Below are positions 35,547 through 44,772 of a DNA stretch of 46,152 nt, one piece after another. The notes beneath the pieces are model-generated. The model made no database searches, was not told the DNA's origin, and saw nothing but the letters and a program-made list of their open reading frames with translations. The stretch is taken from positions 1-46,152 of the forward strand of contig JAMOZY010000023.1 of assembly GCA_023667695.1 (NCBI GenBank), written 5' to 3'. The first letter of the stretch is position 1, and each line of letters begins with the position of its first letter. A program made the position numbers and the translations under genes. The DNA is from Clostridium sp. (GTDB taxonomy: Bacteria > Bacillota > Clostridia > Lachnospirales > Lachnospiraceae).

Positions 35547-35561
35547 GAGAGGAGGAGAAGG

Positions 35562-35834
35562 ATGGACCGATGTACGGTAATAATTAATTTCAGTGATGGA
35601 AGAGATAGTGAAGATTTGGATATCCCGCTGGATATATCCGCCATGGATTTGCTGCTTGGACTGAATGAGGCATATGAGCTGGGATATGACCTCTCCCGTA
35701 TCAATGAATACAGCTTACGGGCAGAGAATCCCATCTGTCTGTTAAAGGGGACCAGAAGTCTGCAAAGCTATGGGTTAAGACATGGAAGCCAAATAAACAT
35801 AATGACAGAGGATGAAAATGAACGGAGAATTTAA
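35562..35834 (+). CDS. YukD/EsaB-like ubiquitin-fold protein
   Basis: A 90-residue protein. CTVIINFSDGRDSEDLDIPL and LLKGTRSLQSYGLRHGSQIN fit the YukD/EsaB family, small ubiquitin-like cytoplasmic parts of T7SS. AGAGAGGAGGAGAAGG precedes the ATG. The 3' end overlaps essC by 17 nt. EsaB is needed for secretion in Staphylococcus; how it acts is unknown. Confidence 0.8.
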   Translation: MDRCTVIINFSDGRDSEDLDIPLDISAMDLLLGLNEAYELGYDLSRINEYSLRAENPICLLKGTRSLQSYGLRHGSQINIMTEDENERRI

Positions 35835-38800
35835 GGCAGTTGTATCGAAGGGTAATTATTATCGGGAAATACATCTGAAAAAACAGGAAAAATTATATAT
35901 TGGAAATATGGAAAGCTGTGATATATTCATTGCCCTGGAGCAGGAGGTTCCGCCCTTTTGTCTGCTTTTGTACAGAAATGACAATGGAGAATGGCAGTTG
36001 AATTGTGACGAACAGACCTTTATATCCGCAGAAGGGATTCTGAAGCAGTTTACCCGGGTACTGACCCATGGGGACGACTTTAGTATTAAGCATATAGAAG
36101 CTGGTACGGAATTATTCCGTTTTCGTTTTGTCATAGACTTTGAACGGGAAAATCAGGATTACCGCCGGATGATTCCGCTGGACAGCCGGACGAAGGGCAG
36201 GATTACGGTAGGTGGTGATAATTCTCATGATATTTATATCGCGGATGATTTGATGGCAGATAGTGAGTTCTGTATGGTATGGCAGGAGGGAAAGCTGTAT
36301 GTGGATCAAATCCGATGCCGTTATGGATTGTACTTAAACGGAAATGTAATAAAGAACCGAACACGCATTCAGAACTGTGATTTTATATCCGTCCTGGGTT
36401 ACAGCTTTTATTATCGGGATGGCGTATTGCGGACATCGGACAGGGAAAGCATTCAAATGCATGGGTTATCAAACGAAGTAGAACCTTTGTCAGAAGGAAA
36501 TCAGAAATATCCTATGTTCTATCGGAATACCCGGGTGATTGAGCAGCTGGAGGAAGAGAGCATTCACGTATTGGTGCCTACTGAGGCAGTCAAAAAGCCG
36601 GAGAGCAATATATTGCGGAATCTTCTTCCGGCACTCGGTACTCTTGCACTGACCATTATTCTCCGGGGGATAATCGGTGGTGGAGGAACCTTTGTTATAT
36701 TCAGTGTCTGTACTATGACAATCGGAATTACCACAACAATCGTATCCTTCTTTGGAGGAAAAAAGGCCTACAAGAAGGAGAAAAAGAATCGGGAGGACAA
36801 GTATAACCGTTATATTACCGGCAAGAAGGAGGAAATCCGGAAAAAGCGGAAGGAAGAGAAGGAATATCTGGAAAAATTATATATTACCGGAGCAGAGGAG
36901 TATAAACGGACGATGGAATTTTCTTCCCGGCTGTTCCAATGCCGGAAAGGTGATATAGACTATCTTAATATATATCTGGGAAAGGGTACACGCTTATCCA
37001 AAAGACCGATTGAGTATAAGAAGCAGGAGCAGCTTGAGGTAGAGGATGAGCTGGCGTTAATACCAGAGCAGATATCGGAAGAATACCGATATCTGGAGGA
37101 AGTTCCGATTACCTGTAACCTGACGAAGCTGAATGCATTGGGAATTGTAGGAAATGATTTTCATATACGGGAATTAATCCGGAATATTATCATTGATTTA
37201 TGTGTAAGGCATTATCACACGGATGTAAAGCTGATACTGATTTCCAATAAGGAACAGGCGGAGTATATCCGGTGGGCAAGATTCCTTCCACATTTGAATG
37301 AAGAACATATACGCTACATCGCCTGTGACGAAAATAGCTGTAAAACCATGTTTGAATATATGTATCAGCTTCTGTCTGCAAGGGAGGATGATAAAAGCTG
37401 TCAGCCGGAATATGTGGTAATCGTGCTGGATGAGATGGGAATCAAGACCCATCCGGTTTCCAGATATATTGAGCATGCGAATCAATACGGTTTTTCCTTT
37501 CTTTTCTTTGAAGAACAGGAGGAACGGCTTCCACTGGGCTGTAATATGATTATCCGTATGACGAACAACAAGCGGGAAGGGGTTCTGGTGGAGGCAAGAG
37601 ATGAAGGAAACCGGTTATGCTTTCAGTATGAACCGGTTGACAGCCAGGATGCTGCTGCAATCGCAATGAAGCTGGCCCCAGTTTACACAGAGGAAGTCAG
37701 TCTTGAAAACTCTTTGGTGAAGAATATTACTTTATATGAGCTGCTTCAAATCCATAATGTGAAGCAGTTGAATCTAAAGCAACGCTGGTCGGAAAGTGTA
37801 ACGGAGGAAACGCTGAAAGCTCCGTTGGGGGTGAATGCTAAGGATGAAATCCTTTATCTGGATTTGCATGAAAAGGCCCATGGCCCCCACGGTCTGGTGG
37901 CAGGTACGACCGGTTCCGGAAAAAGTGAAATACTGCAAAGCTATATCTTGTCCATGGCGACGCTGTATCATCCTCACGAAGTAAGCTTCATGATTATTGA
38001 TTTCAAGGGCGGCGGTATGGTGAATCAATTCCGGAATCTGCCCCATTTGATTGGCGCCATTACGAATATCGACGGAAGAGAAATAGAGCGTTCCCTGAAA
38101 TCCATCAAGGCTGAACTGAAAAAGCGGCAGCGATGCTTTGCAACAGCAGAAGTGAATCATATAGACGCTTACATAAAAAAGCAGAAAAAGGGGGAAACGG
38201 ATGAAATCATTCCCCACTTGATTGTAATTGTAGATGAATTTGCCGAGCTGAAGGCGGAGCAGCCGGAATTTATGAAGGAGCTGATTAGTGCTGCCCGGAT
38301 TGGAAGAAGCCTGGGTGTTCATCTGATACTGGCAACCCAGAAGCCGGCAGGGCAGGTAAATGAGCAAATCTGGAGTAATTCCAAGTTCAAGCTGTGCTTA
38401 AAGGTTCAAAATAAAGAGGATAGTAATGAAGTGTTGAAAAGTCCATTGGCAGCAGAAATCAAGGAGCCGGGCCGGGCATATCTTCAGGTGGGAAATAACG
38501 AGATATTCGAGTTGTTCCAGTCTGCATACAGCGGTGTACCTGCAGAGCAGGAAACCGATAGGGGAAAGAAGGAATATCATATTGACCGGGTTGATTTAAG
38601 CGGTAGACGGACCGTGATTTATCAGTATGAAAAGGAAAAATCAGAAAATGAAGCCTATATGGAGCTGGATGCGATTGTAGATTATGTATCGGAATATTGT
38701 CAGGTAAATGGAATTCCTAAGCTTCCAAGTATCTGTATGCCGTCACTGCCAACCGCCCTGGACTATGATACAGAGATGAACGCTGCTGATGTCCATCGGG

Positions 38801-40341
38801 GAAAGTATCAGGTTCCCATTGGAATCTATGATAATCCGGAAAATCAATACCAAGGTGAAGCATATCTGGAAGTAATGCAGAGCAATACCGTGATTATCGG
38901 CTCGGCACAGTATGGCAAGACCAATCTGCTGCAGTTGATGATTCGTTATCTGACGGAGCATTATCCGCCAGAGGAATTTACCTTTTATGCACTGGACTTT
39001 GGCACCCGGGTGCTGTCCATCTTCGATTCCATGAAGCATTGTGGTGGCGTGGTATGCGCTGGTGAGGATGAGAAGTTAAAAAATCTGTTCAAATATCTGT
39101 ATACGGAAATGGCGCTTCGAAAGGAAAAGCTGTTGAAGTTCGGCGTGACCTCCTATGGTGCTTACGTGGAGGCTGGAAATCAGGATTTGCCACTGATTAT
39201 GCTGGTAATTGATAACTTTACGGCATTGCGGGAGCTATATCTGAATAATAAAGACATGCTGCTTGGAATATGCAGGGATGGTTCCTCTCTGGGCATTACT
39301 GTGGTGATGACGAATACGATGTCTTCCGGAATCGGATTCCGTTATCTGGCTAACTTTGCCAATAAGCTTGCGCTGTACTGCAATGACCAGGGAGAGTACA
39401 GCAGTCTGTTTGAATACTGCAAGGAACGGCCGGCAGCAATTCCGGGACGGTGTCTGATTGAGATTGCAAAGAATAAATACGAATGCCAGACCATGCTTGC
39501 ATTTGAAGGAGAGAAGGAAATCCAGCGGGTTGGCAATATGCGCCGGTTCATTGAGGAGAGGAATGCACAGTGCAGACATCGGGCAAAGCGGATTCCGTTG
39601 ATTCCAGAGCTGCTGAAGATGGAGGAGTTGAGGGATATGTGTCCGAACCCAAAGCCGTATGAGTATCCGATTGGGTTGGATTTTGAAGATGTGAAGCCTG
39701 TATTTGTGAAGCTCCGGGATGAACATATGCTGACGATAACCGGGCGGGAGCAATCCGGGAAAACAAATTTTGTTAAGACTATGCTGGGATACCTGGAAGA
39801 AAGTCAAGAGAACCTGGCGGTTTATGTTATAGATGATGTACGGAGAAAGCTTAGTGCAGTGCAGGACTATAATTGTGTTATAAAATATACCGCTATGTCC
39901 GAGGATGCAGATGAAATTTTGAAACATATTCATAGTGAGCTTCAAGAGCGGTATAACCGGATGCTTTTAATGAGTGATATGAAATCAAATGAGGATACAT
40001 TGCTTGTACTTGTTATGAATAATATGGATGCGGTAAATGCACTTGGGCAAAATAAGGAATCCGCTGCAAGATACAAGGAAATCGTTGAACGCTTTAAGAA
40101 TCTGGGTATATTCCTTTTGTTTTCAGGGATTCCCAATACTGCAATTGCCTATAACGCTTCGGAAATAATGAAAAGTATTAAGGAAACCAAGAGTTATATT
40201 GCATTCGAAGATATTAAGCTGATTAAACTGACAGAAGTAAATTCAGCCTTATACAGTAAATTTCAAAAGCCAATTGAAATCGGTGAAGCATATTACTTAA
40301 AGAACACTACGATTTCAAAGATTAAAACACCCATCAGATAA
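35818..40341 (+). CDS. essC: T7SS ATPase EssC
   Basis: A 1507-residue motor of type VIIb secretion. Two FHA-like N-terminal domains (about 1-95 and 105-200) lack the phosphopeptide-binding G-R and S-x-x-H residues, as is usual for EssC. Two membrane helices (about 267-312) follow, then three FtsK/SpoIIIE-type ATPase domains with Walker A motifs GTTGSGKSE (G696), GSAQYGKTN (G1028) and GREQSGKTN (G1309). Walker B is intact in the first (LIVIVDEFAEL) and second (PLIMLVIDNFTAL) but degenerate in the third (LVLVMNNMDAV). The ATG at 35818 follows GAGG; one two codons upstream is the alternative. Confidence 0.95.
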   Translation: MNGEFKAVVSKGNYYREIHLKKQEKLYIGNMESCDIFIALEQEVPPFCLLLYRNDNGEWQLNCDEQTFISAEGILKQFTRVLTHGDDFSIKHIEAGTELFRFRFVIDFERENQDYRRMIPLDSRTKGRITVGGDNSHDIYIADDLMADSEFCMVWQEGKLYVDQIRCRYGLYLNGNVIKNRTRIQNCDFISVLGYSFYYRDGVLRTSDRESIQMHGLSNEVEPLSEGNQKYPMFYRNTRVIEQLEEESIHVLVPTEAVKKPESNILRNLLPALGTLALTIILRGIIGGGGTFVIFSVCTMTIGITTTIVSFFGGKKAYKKEKKNREDKYNRYITGKKEEIRKKRKEEKEYLEKLYITGAEEYKRTMEFSSRLFQCRKGDIDYLNIYLGKGTRLSKRPIEYKKQEQLEVEDELALIPEQISEEYRYLEEVPITCNLTKLNALGIVGNDFHIRELIRNIIIDLCVRHYHTDVKLILISNKEQAEYIRWARFLPHLNEEHIRYIACDENSCKTMFEYMYQLLSAREDDKSCQPEYVVIVLDEMGIKTHPVSRYIEHANQYGFSFLFFEEQEERLPLGCNMIIRMTNNKREGVLVEARDEGNRLCFQYEPVDSQDAAAIAMKLAPVYTEEVSLENSLVKNITLYELLQIHNVKQLNLKQRWSESVTEETLKAPLGVNAKDEILYLDLHEKAHGPHGLVAGTTGSGKSEILQSYILSMATLYHPHEVSFMIIDFKGGGMVNQFRNLPHLIGAITNIDGREIERSLKSIKAELKKRQRCFATAEVNHIDAYIKKQKKGETDEIIPHLIVIVDEFAELKAEQPEFMKELISAARIGRSLGVHLILATQKPAGQVNEQIWSNSKFKLCLKVQNKEDSNEVLKSPLAAEIKEPGRAYLQVGNNEIFELFQSAYSGVPAEQETDRGKKEYHIDRVDLSGRRTVIYQYEKEKSENEAYMELDAIVDYVSEYCQVNGIPKLPSICMPSLPTALDYDTEMNAADVHRGKYQVPIGIYDNPENQYQGEAYLEVMQSNTVIIGSAQYGKTNLLQLMIRYLTEHYPPEEFTFYALDFGTRVLSIFDSMKHCGGVVCAGEDEKLKNLFKYLYTEMALRKEKLLKFGVTSYGAYVEAGNQDLPLIMLVIDNFTALRELYLNNKDMLLGICRDGSSLGITVVMTNTMSSGIGFRYLANFANKLALYCNDQGEYSSLFEYCKERPAAIPGRCLIEIAKNKYECQTMLAFEGEKEIQRVGNMRRFIEERNAQCRHRAKRIPLIPELLKMEELRDMCPNPKPYEYPIGLDFEDVKPVFVKLRDEHMLTITGREQSGKTNFVKTMLGYLEESQENLAVYVIDDVRRKLSAVQDYNCVIKYTAMSEDADEILKHIHSELQERYNRMLLMSDMKSNEDTLLVLVMNNMDAVNALGQNKESAARYKEIVERFKNLGIFLLFSGIPNTAIAYNASEIMKSIKETKSYIAFEDIKLIKLTEVNSALYSKFQKPIEIGEAYYLKNTTISKIKTPIR

Positions 40342-40391
40342 TCGACCGACAGGTCTTTATCAATAAAAATTATAGTAGGAGGTATTACAAA

Positions 40392-40682
40392 ATGGCAGGA
40401 CAAATCAGAATTACACCTGACACAATGAGGATGAGGGCTGGGGAGTACAGAGCGGAAGCAAATAAGCTTCAGGAGATTATCGGTACAATGGATTCCCTGC
40501 TCACCAATCTTCAGGAGGAATGGGAAGGCGCAGGCAGTGAGGCATATGCAGCCAAGTTTGCCGAGTTAAGACCGGGCTTTGTGGATGCGGAAGCATTAAT
40601 CCAGGAAATTGCGGAAGCATTGGATAAGGTTGCCGTCACCCTGGAAGAAACAGACGCTAATATCGGCGCTGCATTTTCGTAG
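40392..40682 (+). CDS. esxA: WXG100-family secreted protein (EsxA-like)
   Basis: A 96-residue helical hairpin. The turn carries the WXG motif as EEWEGAGSEAYAAKF (W-E-G), and the ends are helical (QIRITPDTMRMRAGEYR; AEALDKVAVTLEETDANIGA). WXG100 proteins are secreted dimers and binding partners of EssC. The C-terminus has no clear Y-x-x-x-[DE] signal. GTAGGAGG precedes the ATG. The strong hairpin just downstream may keep this gene's mRNA at higher level than the later ones. Confidence 0.92.
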   Translation: MAGQIRITPDTMRMRAGEYRAEANKLQEIIGTMDSLLTNLQEEWEGAGSEAYAAKFAELRPGFVDAEALIQEIAEALDKVAVTLEETDANIGAAFS

Positions 40683-40686
40683 GAAT

Positions 40687-40726
40687 CAGGCTCACGGCAG
40701 CATAACGCTGCCGTGGTAGCAGCCTG
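40687..40726 (+). promoter_or_regulatory. mRNA hairpin after the WXG100 gene
   Basis: CACGGCAGC (40693-40701) and GCTGCCGTG (40707-40715) form a perfect stem, extended by the outer arms CAGGCT (40687-40692) and AGCCTG (40721-40726). There is no T-run, so it is more likely an mRNA-stabilising or partial-stop hairpin than a full terminator. Confidence 0.7.
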
Positions 40727-40760
40727 AGGCAAATGACCGGAAAACCAAGGAGGAGTAGAT

Positions 40761-41132
40761 ATGGAACAAAACCATAATAATGAAGCACTAAGCTTTTATC
40801 CGGTAGGCAGCGTAGTGATTGTCAAAGGAAATGTAAGAAAAATGATCGTGCTGGCACGCTGTGTTATGACAGAGATACAAGGCACGCTCCATTTCTTTGA
40901 CTATGCAGGAGCCTTGTATCCGGAAGGTCTGGTCAATAGTCAGATGATATACTTTAATCATAAGGATATCAGCAGGATTATTTTTGAAGGTTATTCCGAT
41001 GAGGATGAAGTCATGATGAAGGAAAACCTGAATGACTGGATAGAAAAGACGAATATCAAGCGTGGAAATCCTTATGATTTGAATGTAAAAAACATGATGG
41101 AGCAGATTAACCAGAAAAAGGAGCGTGACTGA
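40761..41132 (+). CDS. DUF4176 T7SS-associated protein
   Basis: A 123-residue protein. SFYPVGSVVIVKGNVRKMIV, FFDYAGALYPEGLV and FNHKDISRIIFEGYSDEDE match DUF4176, a family found in LXG toxin gene sets of T7SS loci; its function is unknown. AAGGAGG precedes the ATG. The following gene starts 2 nt after its stop. Confidence 0.8.
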   Translation: MEQNHNNEALSFYPVGSVVIVKGNVRKMIVLARCVMTEIQGTLHFFDYAGALYPEGLVNSQMIYFNHKDISRIIFEGYSDEDEVMMKENLNDWIEKTNIKRGNPYDLNVKNMMEQINQKKERD

Positions 41133-41134
41133 GC

Positions 41135-41557
41135 ATGTTCGAGACTCTGGAAGAATTAATAAACAAAAGAAACCAGACCCAGAATCAGCTTAATTCATAC
41201 AATAATGAATTCCGCATTTTAGAGGAGGCTTATGAAAGACTTCGCAGCGTGTTGGGAGAGCTGCAGACCGGCAAGGAGGATTTCTATGCAAAATGCCCCA
41301 ATGAGAATGTCTATATCAGTGACATACCCAGCGGAGCATGGAAAGGCGCAGAATGGAACCGATTTGATGATGAGCGGTTCGAGGTTCACCGGGAATCCGC
41401 CGGCAGTCTATTAACCCATATCGGAACAGATATCTGGGCAATCGAGGACCGGATACATGAAATCGAACAGAGGGCAGACAGTCTTCGTTCGGAGATTCGG
41501 CAGTTGGAAAATGCAGTTGCAGGATATAATAGAAGAATCAATTTAATGAAGGGATAA
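41135..41557 (+). CDS. YwqH/DUF5082-like LXG helper protein
   Basis: A 140-residue all-helical protein. Coiled coils occupy both ends (NKRNQTQNQLNSYNNEFRIL; DRIHEIEQRADSLRSEIRQL), with a central GAWKGAEWNRFDDE resembling a W-x-G turn. It fits the DUF5082/YwqH family. Such proteins act with YwqI-like ones as partners for LXG toxins during export. It lies in a tight run with its neighbours (2-3 nt gaps). Confidence 0.7.
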   Translation: MFETLEELINKRNQTQNQLNSYNNEFRILEEAYERLRSVLGELQTGKEDFYAKCPNENVYISDIPSGAWKGAEWNRFDDERFEVHRESAGSLLTHIGTDIWAIEDRIHEIEQRADSLRSEIRQLENAVAGYNRRINLMKG

Positions 41558-41560
41558 AAA

Positions 41561-41830
41561 ATGTCAGATATAAGATTTTCAAAAGAAGAATATGATACAA
41601 GGCTTGACAGTCTGAATACACTGAATGAAAGCCTCAATCCAATATACAGTTCCGAAATCACACAGGGAGAAATCGTATCTGAAAGCATGGATATCTTCTT
41701 AGAACTGTACTCGGAGATACTAAATATCGTAAGATACTATAAATGGTCTATGACCCACTCCATTCAAAGCCTCCGGAATGCCGGAGAAGTGCTGGAGCAG
41801 GCAGACCAGGATGCATCGCACCTGTTTTAG
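41561..41830 (+). CDS. YwqI/DUF5344-like LXG helper protein
   Basis: An 89-residue helical protein. The start (MSDIRFSKEEYDTRLDSLN) and end (YKWSMTHSIQSLRNAGEVLE) form two helices, as in the YwqI/YxiC (DUF5344) family, small partners that bind the LXG domain. It starts 3 nt after the previous stop and ends 15 nt before the LXG gene, whose RBS (AAAGGAGG) follows its stop. Confidence 0.65.
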   Translation: MSDIRFSKEEYDTRLDSLNTLNESLNPIYSSEITQGEIVSESMDIFLELYSEILNIVRYYKWSMTHSIQSLRNAGEVLEQADQDASHLF

Positions 41831-41845
41831 AAAGGAGGCAGAAGC

Positions 41846-43795
41846 ATGGGATACAACCTGAACTTTGATGAAATAAGGAATCTGGAAGCCTCTCTGCTAA
41901 GTTCTGTCTGCGGCTGGCAGGAGCTGTACGGTCAGATTGGAGCAGAACTGACCGGCTTTACTGGAAGCCTGGGATATACCGGGACCGGAGGCACCGCCAT
42001 CCGGAACTATGTACAGGAAGCCCACGGAGTCATCTGCCAGTGCCTGTCATTACTGCTTGCAGAATATACCAGCCGGCTTCTCCTGTTCGGGGAAGGCCTC
42101 TATGAATACGACAGCGACAAGCATGCCTGTTTAAATGAAGATGCCTTGGCTGCCGTAGCAGAACGGCTGGGAACCGTGGCGGAAGACCTTGGGAGCCTCC
42201 ATGAAACTGCCAGACGGGAGATGAACAGGATCACGGACCAGGTGGACACCACCTGCCACAGCGGAGTTGAAGAATATGTGTCTGTTCTGTATAATAAAAG
42301 AACAGAGCTGCGGGAATACCGGGAACGTGTGGGAGAATACGACCATACATCAGCCGCAGGGATGGAAGAGATGCAGGAACTGGCAGCCTCCCTCCGGGGA
42401 CTGGTAGACCGTCTGTACGAAGGAGGGGAGATACGGACAGACGCCTGGGAGCCGGGCAGCTTCCTCACCGGGGAAGAGCTGGAACATCTGGCAGGACTGG
42501 TGATGAACAGCGGGCAGTTCCTGACGGAGAACGGGGAGGCGGTATCGGCAGCCTACGAACACTACACCCAGGTATGGGAAGAAATCATAGAAGAGCTGTC
42601 GGAAGAACGGGTCAAGCAGGGCGTCCTACTGGTACTGGCATCGGCAGTGGCAATCGCGGGCGTCATCCTGTCAGCAGGAACCCTTGCCCCGGTAATAACA
42701 GCAACCCTGGGGACTGCAGTAGTGGCCTATAATGCAGGAAACCTGGTGGAAGGAGCAGGGGATATCTACTATGGGCTGAACGGGGACCCGTATACCACGG
42801 CGTGGAACCCGGTGCGTGACACATACTTCGGCGGGAACCAGACCGCCTATGACCTCTTCGGACTGACGGCAAACAGCGCCTATGCGGTGGCAGTACCGCT
42901 GAACCAGTTTGCCAGTGCCAGCACCACTACGGGACAGTTCATGGTACTGGTGGACGTAGGAGCAGGAGCAGTGACCGATGCGGGAGTGACCCGGATATGC
43001 GAAGCCTGCGGGGCAGATGAGATGACGACCTTCGTCATGGGACTGGGAGCCGGGATGGTAACGGGGATGGCAGTGGACAGCCTGAATCCCAGTGTGCCGA
43101 GAAGAGCGGGAAGCATGGAGATGGACAGCGGAGAACTGCAAACAAGGATACGGGAACTGCAGAGAAGGGGGTATCTGGGGGATGGAACAGCTACACCGTC
43201 TTCCTTTGCAGACATGATGAACCCGGAAGATGCAGCGAGATATACGCATTTTCTGGAGCATGGAAGCGACAGTGGACTGACACCTTCCGAACTGGCAGGC
43301 ATCCAGAGACTAGATGACTGCCTGGCACTGGGCAGGGTGGATTATGATGAAGTGCTGACGCTGAGGAGACAACGCAATGCTGATTTTGGTTATGTGACGG
43401 AGAGTGGTAAATATTCTATTCTATCATATGAAGATGCTGAAAATATCGCTTTTGATGCTATACATGGTCCGGATAAGGCGGATGCAGTTGTACTGGGAAA
43501 ATATGGGGATGGTGGTCCGACGGCATATACAAGTGTTGCCAAAGATATGGATGCGCAATATTTCCAACTTGATAATTGGGATGAACTTGCAGTCCGTTAT
43601 TCTGATGATGAGATTTGGAAGATTAATGAAAGGTTTCTGGATATCCAAACAAGTTCTGGACGAGAAATATACTTATCGCATAATCCAGAAGACTATATTG
43701 GTAAAGGGCAATTTTATTCTAGAGAACTCCAATATCTGCTAGATAATGGTTATCGGTTCGTTGATGAAGGAGGAATTTGGCATGCAGTTAGATAG
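41846..43795 (+). CDS. LXG-type polymorphic toxin of the T7SS
   Basis: A 649-residue toxin. Residues of about 1-235 are an LXG-like helical targeting domain (LNFDEIRNLEASLLSSVCGW). A hydrophobic segment (about 255-290, VLLVLASAVAIAGVILSAGT) and a pretoxin part follow. The linker SGLTPSELAGIQRLDD plus CLALGRVDYDEVLTLRR ends at about residue 507. The C-terminal toxin (about 510-649) is visibly richer in A+T and unlike anything I can name: ILSYEDAENIAFDAIHG, YTSVAKDMDAQYFQLDNWDE, INERFLDIQTSSGREIYLSH and SRELQYLLDNGYRF. Cytosolic killing is inferred. Its stop overlaps the next gene by 14 nt. Confidence 0.88.
   Translation: MGYNLNFDEIRNLEASLLSSVCGWQELYGQIGAELTGFTGSLGYTGTGGTAIRNYVQEAHGVICQCLSLLLAEYTSRLLLFGEGLYEYDSDKHACLNEDALAAVAERLGTVAEDLGSLHETARREMNRITDQVDTTCHSGVEEYVSVLYNKRTELREYRERVGEYDHTSAAGMEEMQELAASLRGLVDRLYEGGEIRTDAWEPGSFLTGEELEHLAGLVMNSGQFLTENGEAVSAAYEHYTQVWEEIIEELSEERVKQGVLLVLASAVAIAGVILSAGTLAPVITATLGTAVVAYNAGNLVEGAGDIYYGLNGDPYTTAWNPVRDTYFGGNQTAYDLFGLTANSAYAVAVPLNQFASASTTTGQFMVLVDVGAGAVTDAGVTRICEACGADEMTTFVMGLGAGMVTGMAVDSLNPSVPRRAGSMEMDSGELQTRIRELQRRGYLGDGTATPSSFADMMNPEDAARYTHFLEHGSDSGLTPSELAGIQRLDDCLALGRVDYDEVLTLRRQRNADFGYVTESGKYSILSYEDAENIAFDAIHGPDKADAVVLGKYGDGGPTAYTSVAKDMDAQYFQLDNWDELAVRYSDDEIWKINERFLDIQTSSGREIYLSHNPEDYIGKGQFYSRELQYLLDNGYRFVDEGGIWHAVR
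43268..43366 (+). repeat. Toxin linker repeat, copy in the LXG gene
   Basis: 99 bp encoding DSGLTPSELAGIQRLDDC through LTLR. It matches 44782-44880 at 94 of 99 positions by eye. This is the conserved joint at which toxin C-termini are swapped. Confidence 0.9.
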
Positions 43796-44201
43796 TAGTT
43801 TTTATAATAAATATATTGATATGTTTGACACATGTATGTATAAAATGTTTGGTACAGATATCAAAAAAACAGAAACTATATGCAAGTATGAAAACAGAGG
43901 TTTTTTTAGATTAGAATACAATTATTATCCTCATAATTATAGAATTGTGGTAGAAAATGAAATAAGAACATTTGATATAACAATTTTTGACGTTGAACAA
44001 GCATCTAACTCTTTGTATCGAATTTGTAAATTTAAAAATCAGCTGAATGCAGAATGTGTTGAAGAGTCAATTGATTTGCTAAAGTCTGTTTTGTCAAAAA
44101 ATGAATTTACTATGTACTTTCATAAAGATGGCAAGTTATATAAGAAGAATGCGGATGGCATAAAAAGGGTCAAAGACATAAAGGAGTTATTGAATGAATG
44201 A
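43782..44201 (+). CDS. Candidate immunity protein of the LXG toxin
   Basis: A 139-residue A+T-rich gene. MQLDSSFYNKYIDMFDTCMY opens the protein; the rest is alpha/beta with no signal or membrane segment. The family is unrecognised. The ATG at 43782 follows AAGGAGG with good spacing and lies inside the toxin's last codons (14-nt overlap), the usual position of an immunity gene. Function is inferred from position only. Confidence 0.7.
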   Translation: MQLDSSFYNKYIDMFDTCMYKMFGTDIKKTETICKYENRGFFRLEYNYYPHNYRIVVENEIRTFDITIFDVEQASNSLYRICKFKNQLNAECVEESIDLLKSVLSKNEFTMYFHKDGKLYKKNADGIKRVKDIKELLNE

Positions 44202-44661
44202 GAAAGGTATCGCAAGTAAATATTTGGAATATAGAGAAAATGTACTGAAATATACTAATGTTGATATGAATTTGAAATTAGAAAATGATGAGCAGGTTTA
44301 TATTGCTGTTTTTGATATTCCCACAGAAAGTGGTATTTTATATGGGCATACAAAAACGCTGGCATTAGTTTTTGGATTAAATGTCCACATATATCTAGGG
44401 AATGGTGATGCAATTGTTGGATTAGAAAAAAATAGAGATATAATGAAGACCATGCAATCTTTGTTTATTAGTTCTTCGCAAGTTTTAAAGAGTATGCAAT
44501 TAGTGGATGATTATTCGTATTATGAAAGCTCAAATGTTAGAGCCTATTTAAAAACCAGAAGAGGGGTATATTTTCAAGAACTAAAAAATGAATCTCGTGA
44601 GGAGAGATTTTTAAATATGTTACTGGAAAATGTGCTTATTATGATTTCTAAAAAAATGTGA
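44194..44661 (+). CDS. Second protein behind the LXG toxin
   Basis: A 155-residue A+T-rich soluble protein overlapping the preceding gene by 8 nt. KLENDEQVYIAVFDIPTESG and LALVFGLNVHIYLGNGD suggest a beta-rich core; LQSLF-like helices end it. Family unrecognised. It could be a second immunity protein, or the immunity gene of an earlier, displaced toxin. The 111 bp that follow (44662-44772) hold no gene. Confidence 0.6.
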   Translation: MNEKGIASKYLEYRENVLKYTNVDMNLKLENDEQVYIAVFDIPTESGILYGHTKTLALVFGLNVHIYLGNGDAIVGLEKNRDIMKTMQSLFISSSQVLKSMQLVDDYSYYESSNVRAYLKTRRGVYFQELKNESREERFLNMLLENVLIMISKKM

Positions 44662-44772
44662 CATCAGCTCTGGTTTAGGACTTCTTACAATAAAAAACTC
44701 CTGCATGTCTATTAATTAACCATCATGGCTGTTGAGAAACAATTAAGAAATCAATCTTTGTCATAGGGAAGC

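Noticed and set aside
39235-39945. A 236-codon minus-strand frame inside essC (and similar long ones at 21845-22558 and 1234-1899).
   Set aside because: These are antisense shadows of strong genes, with no RBS and no protein-like domain pattern.
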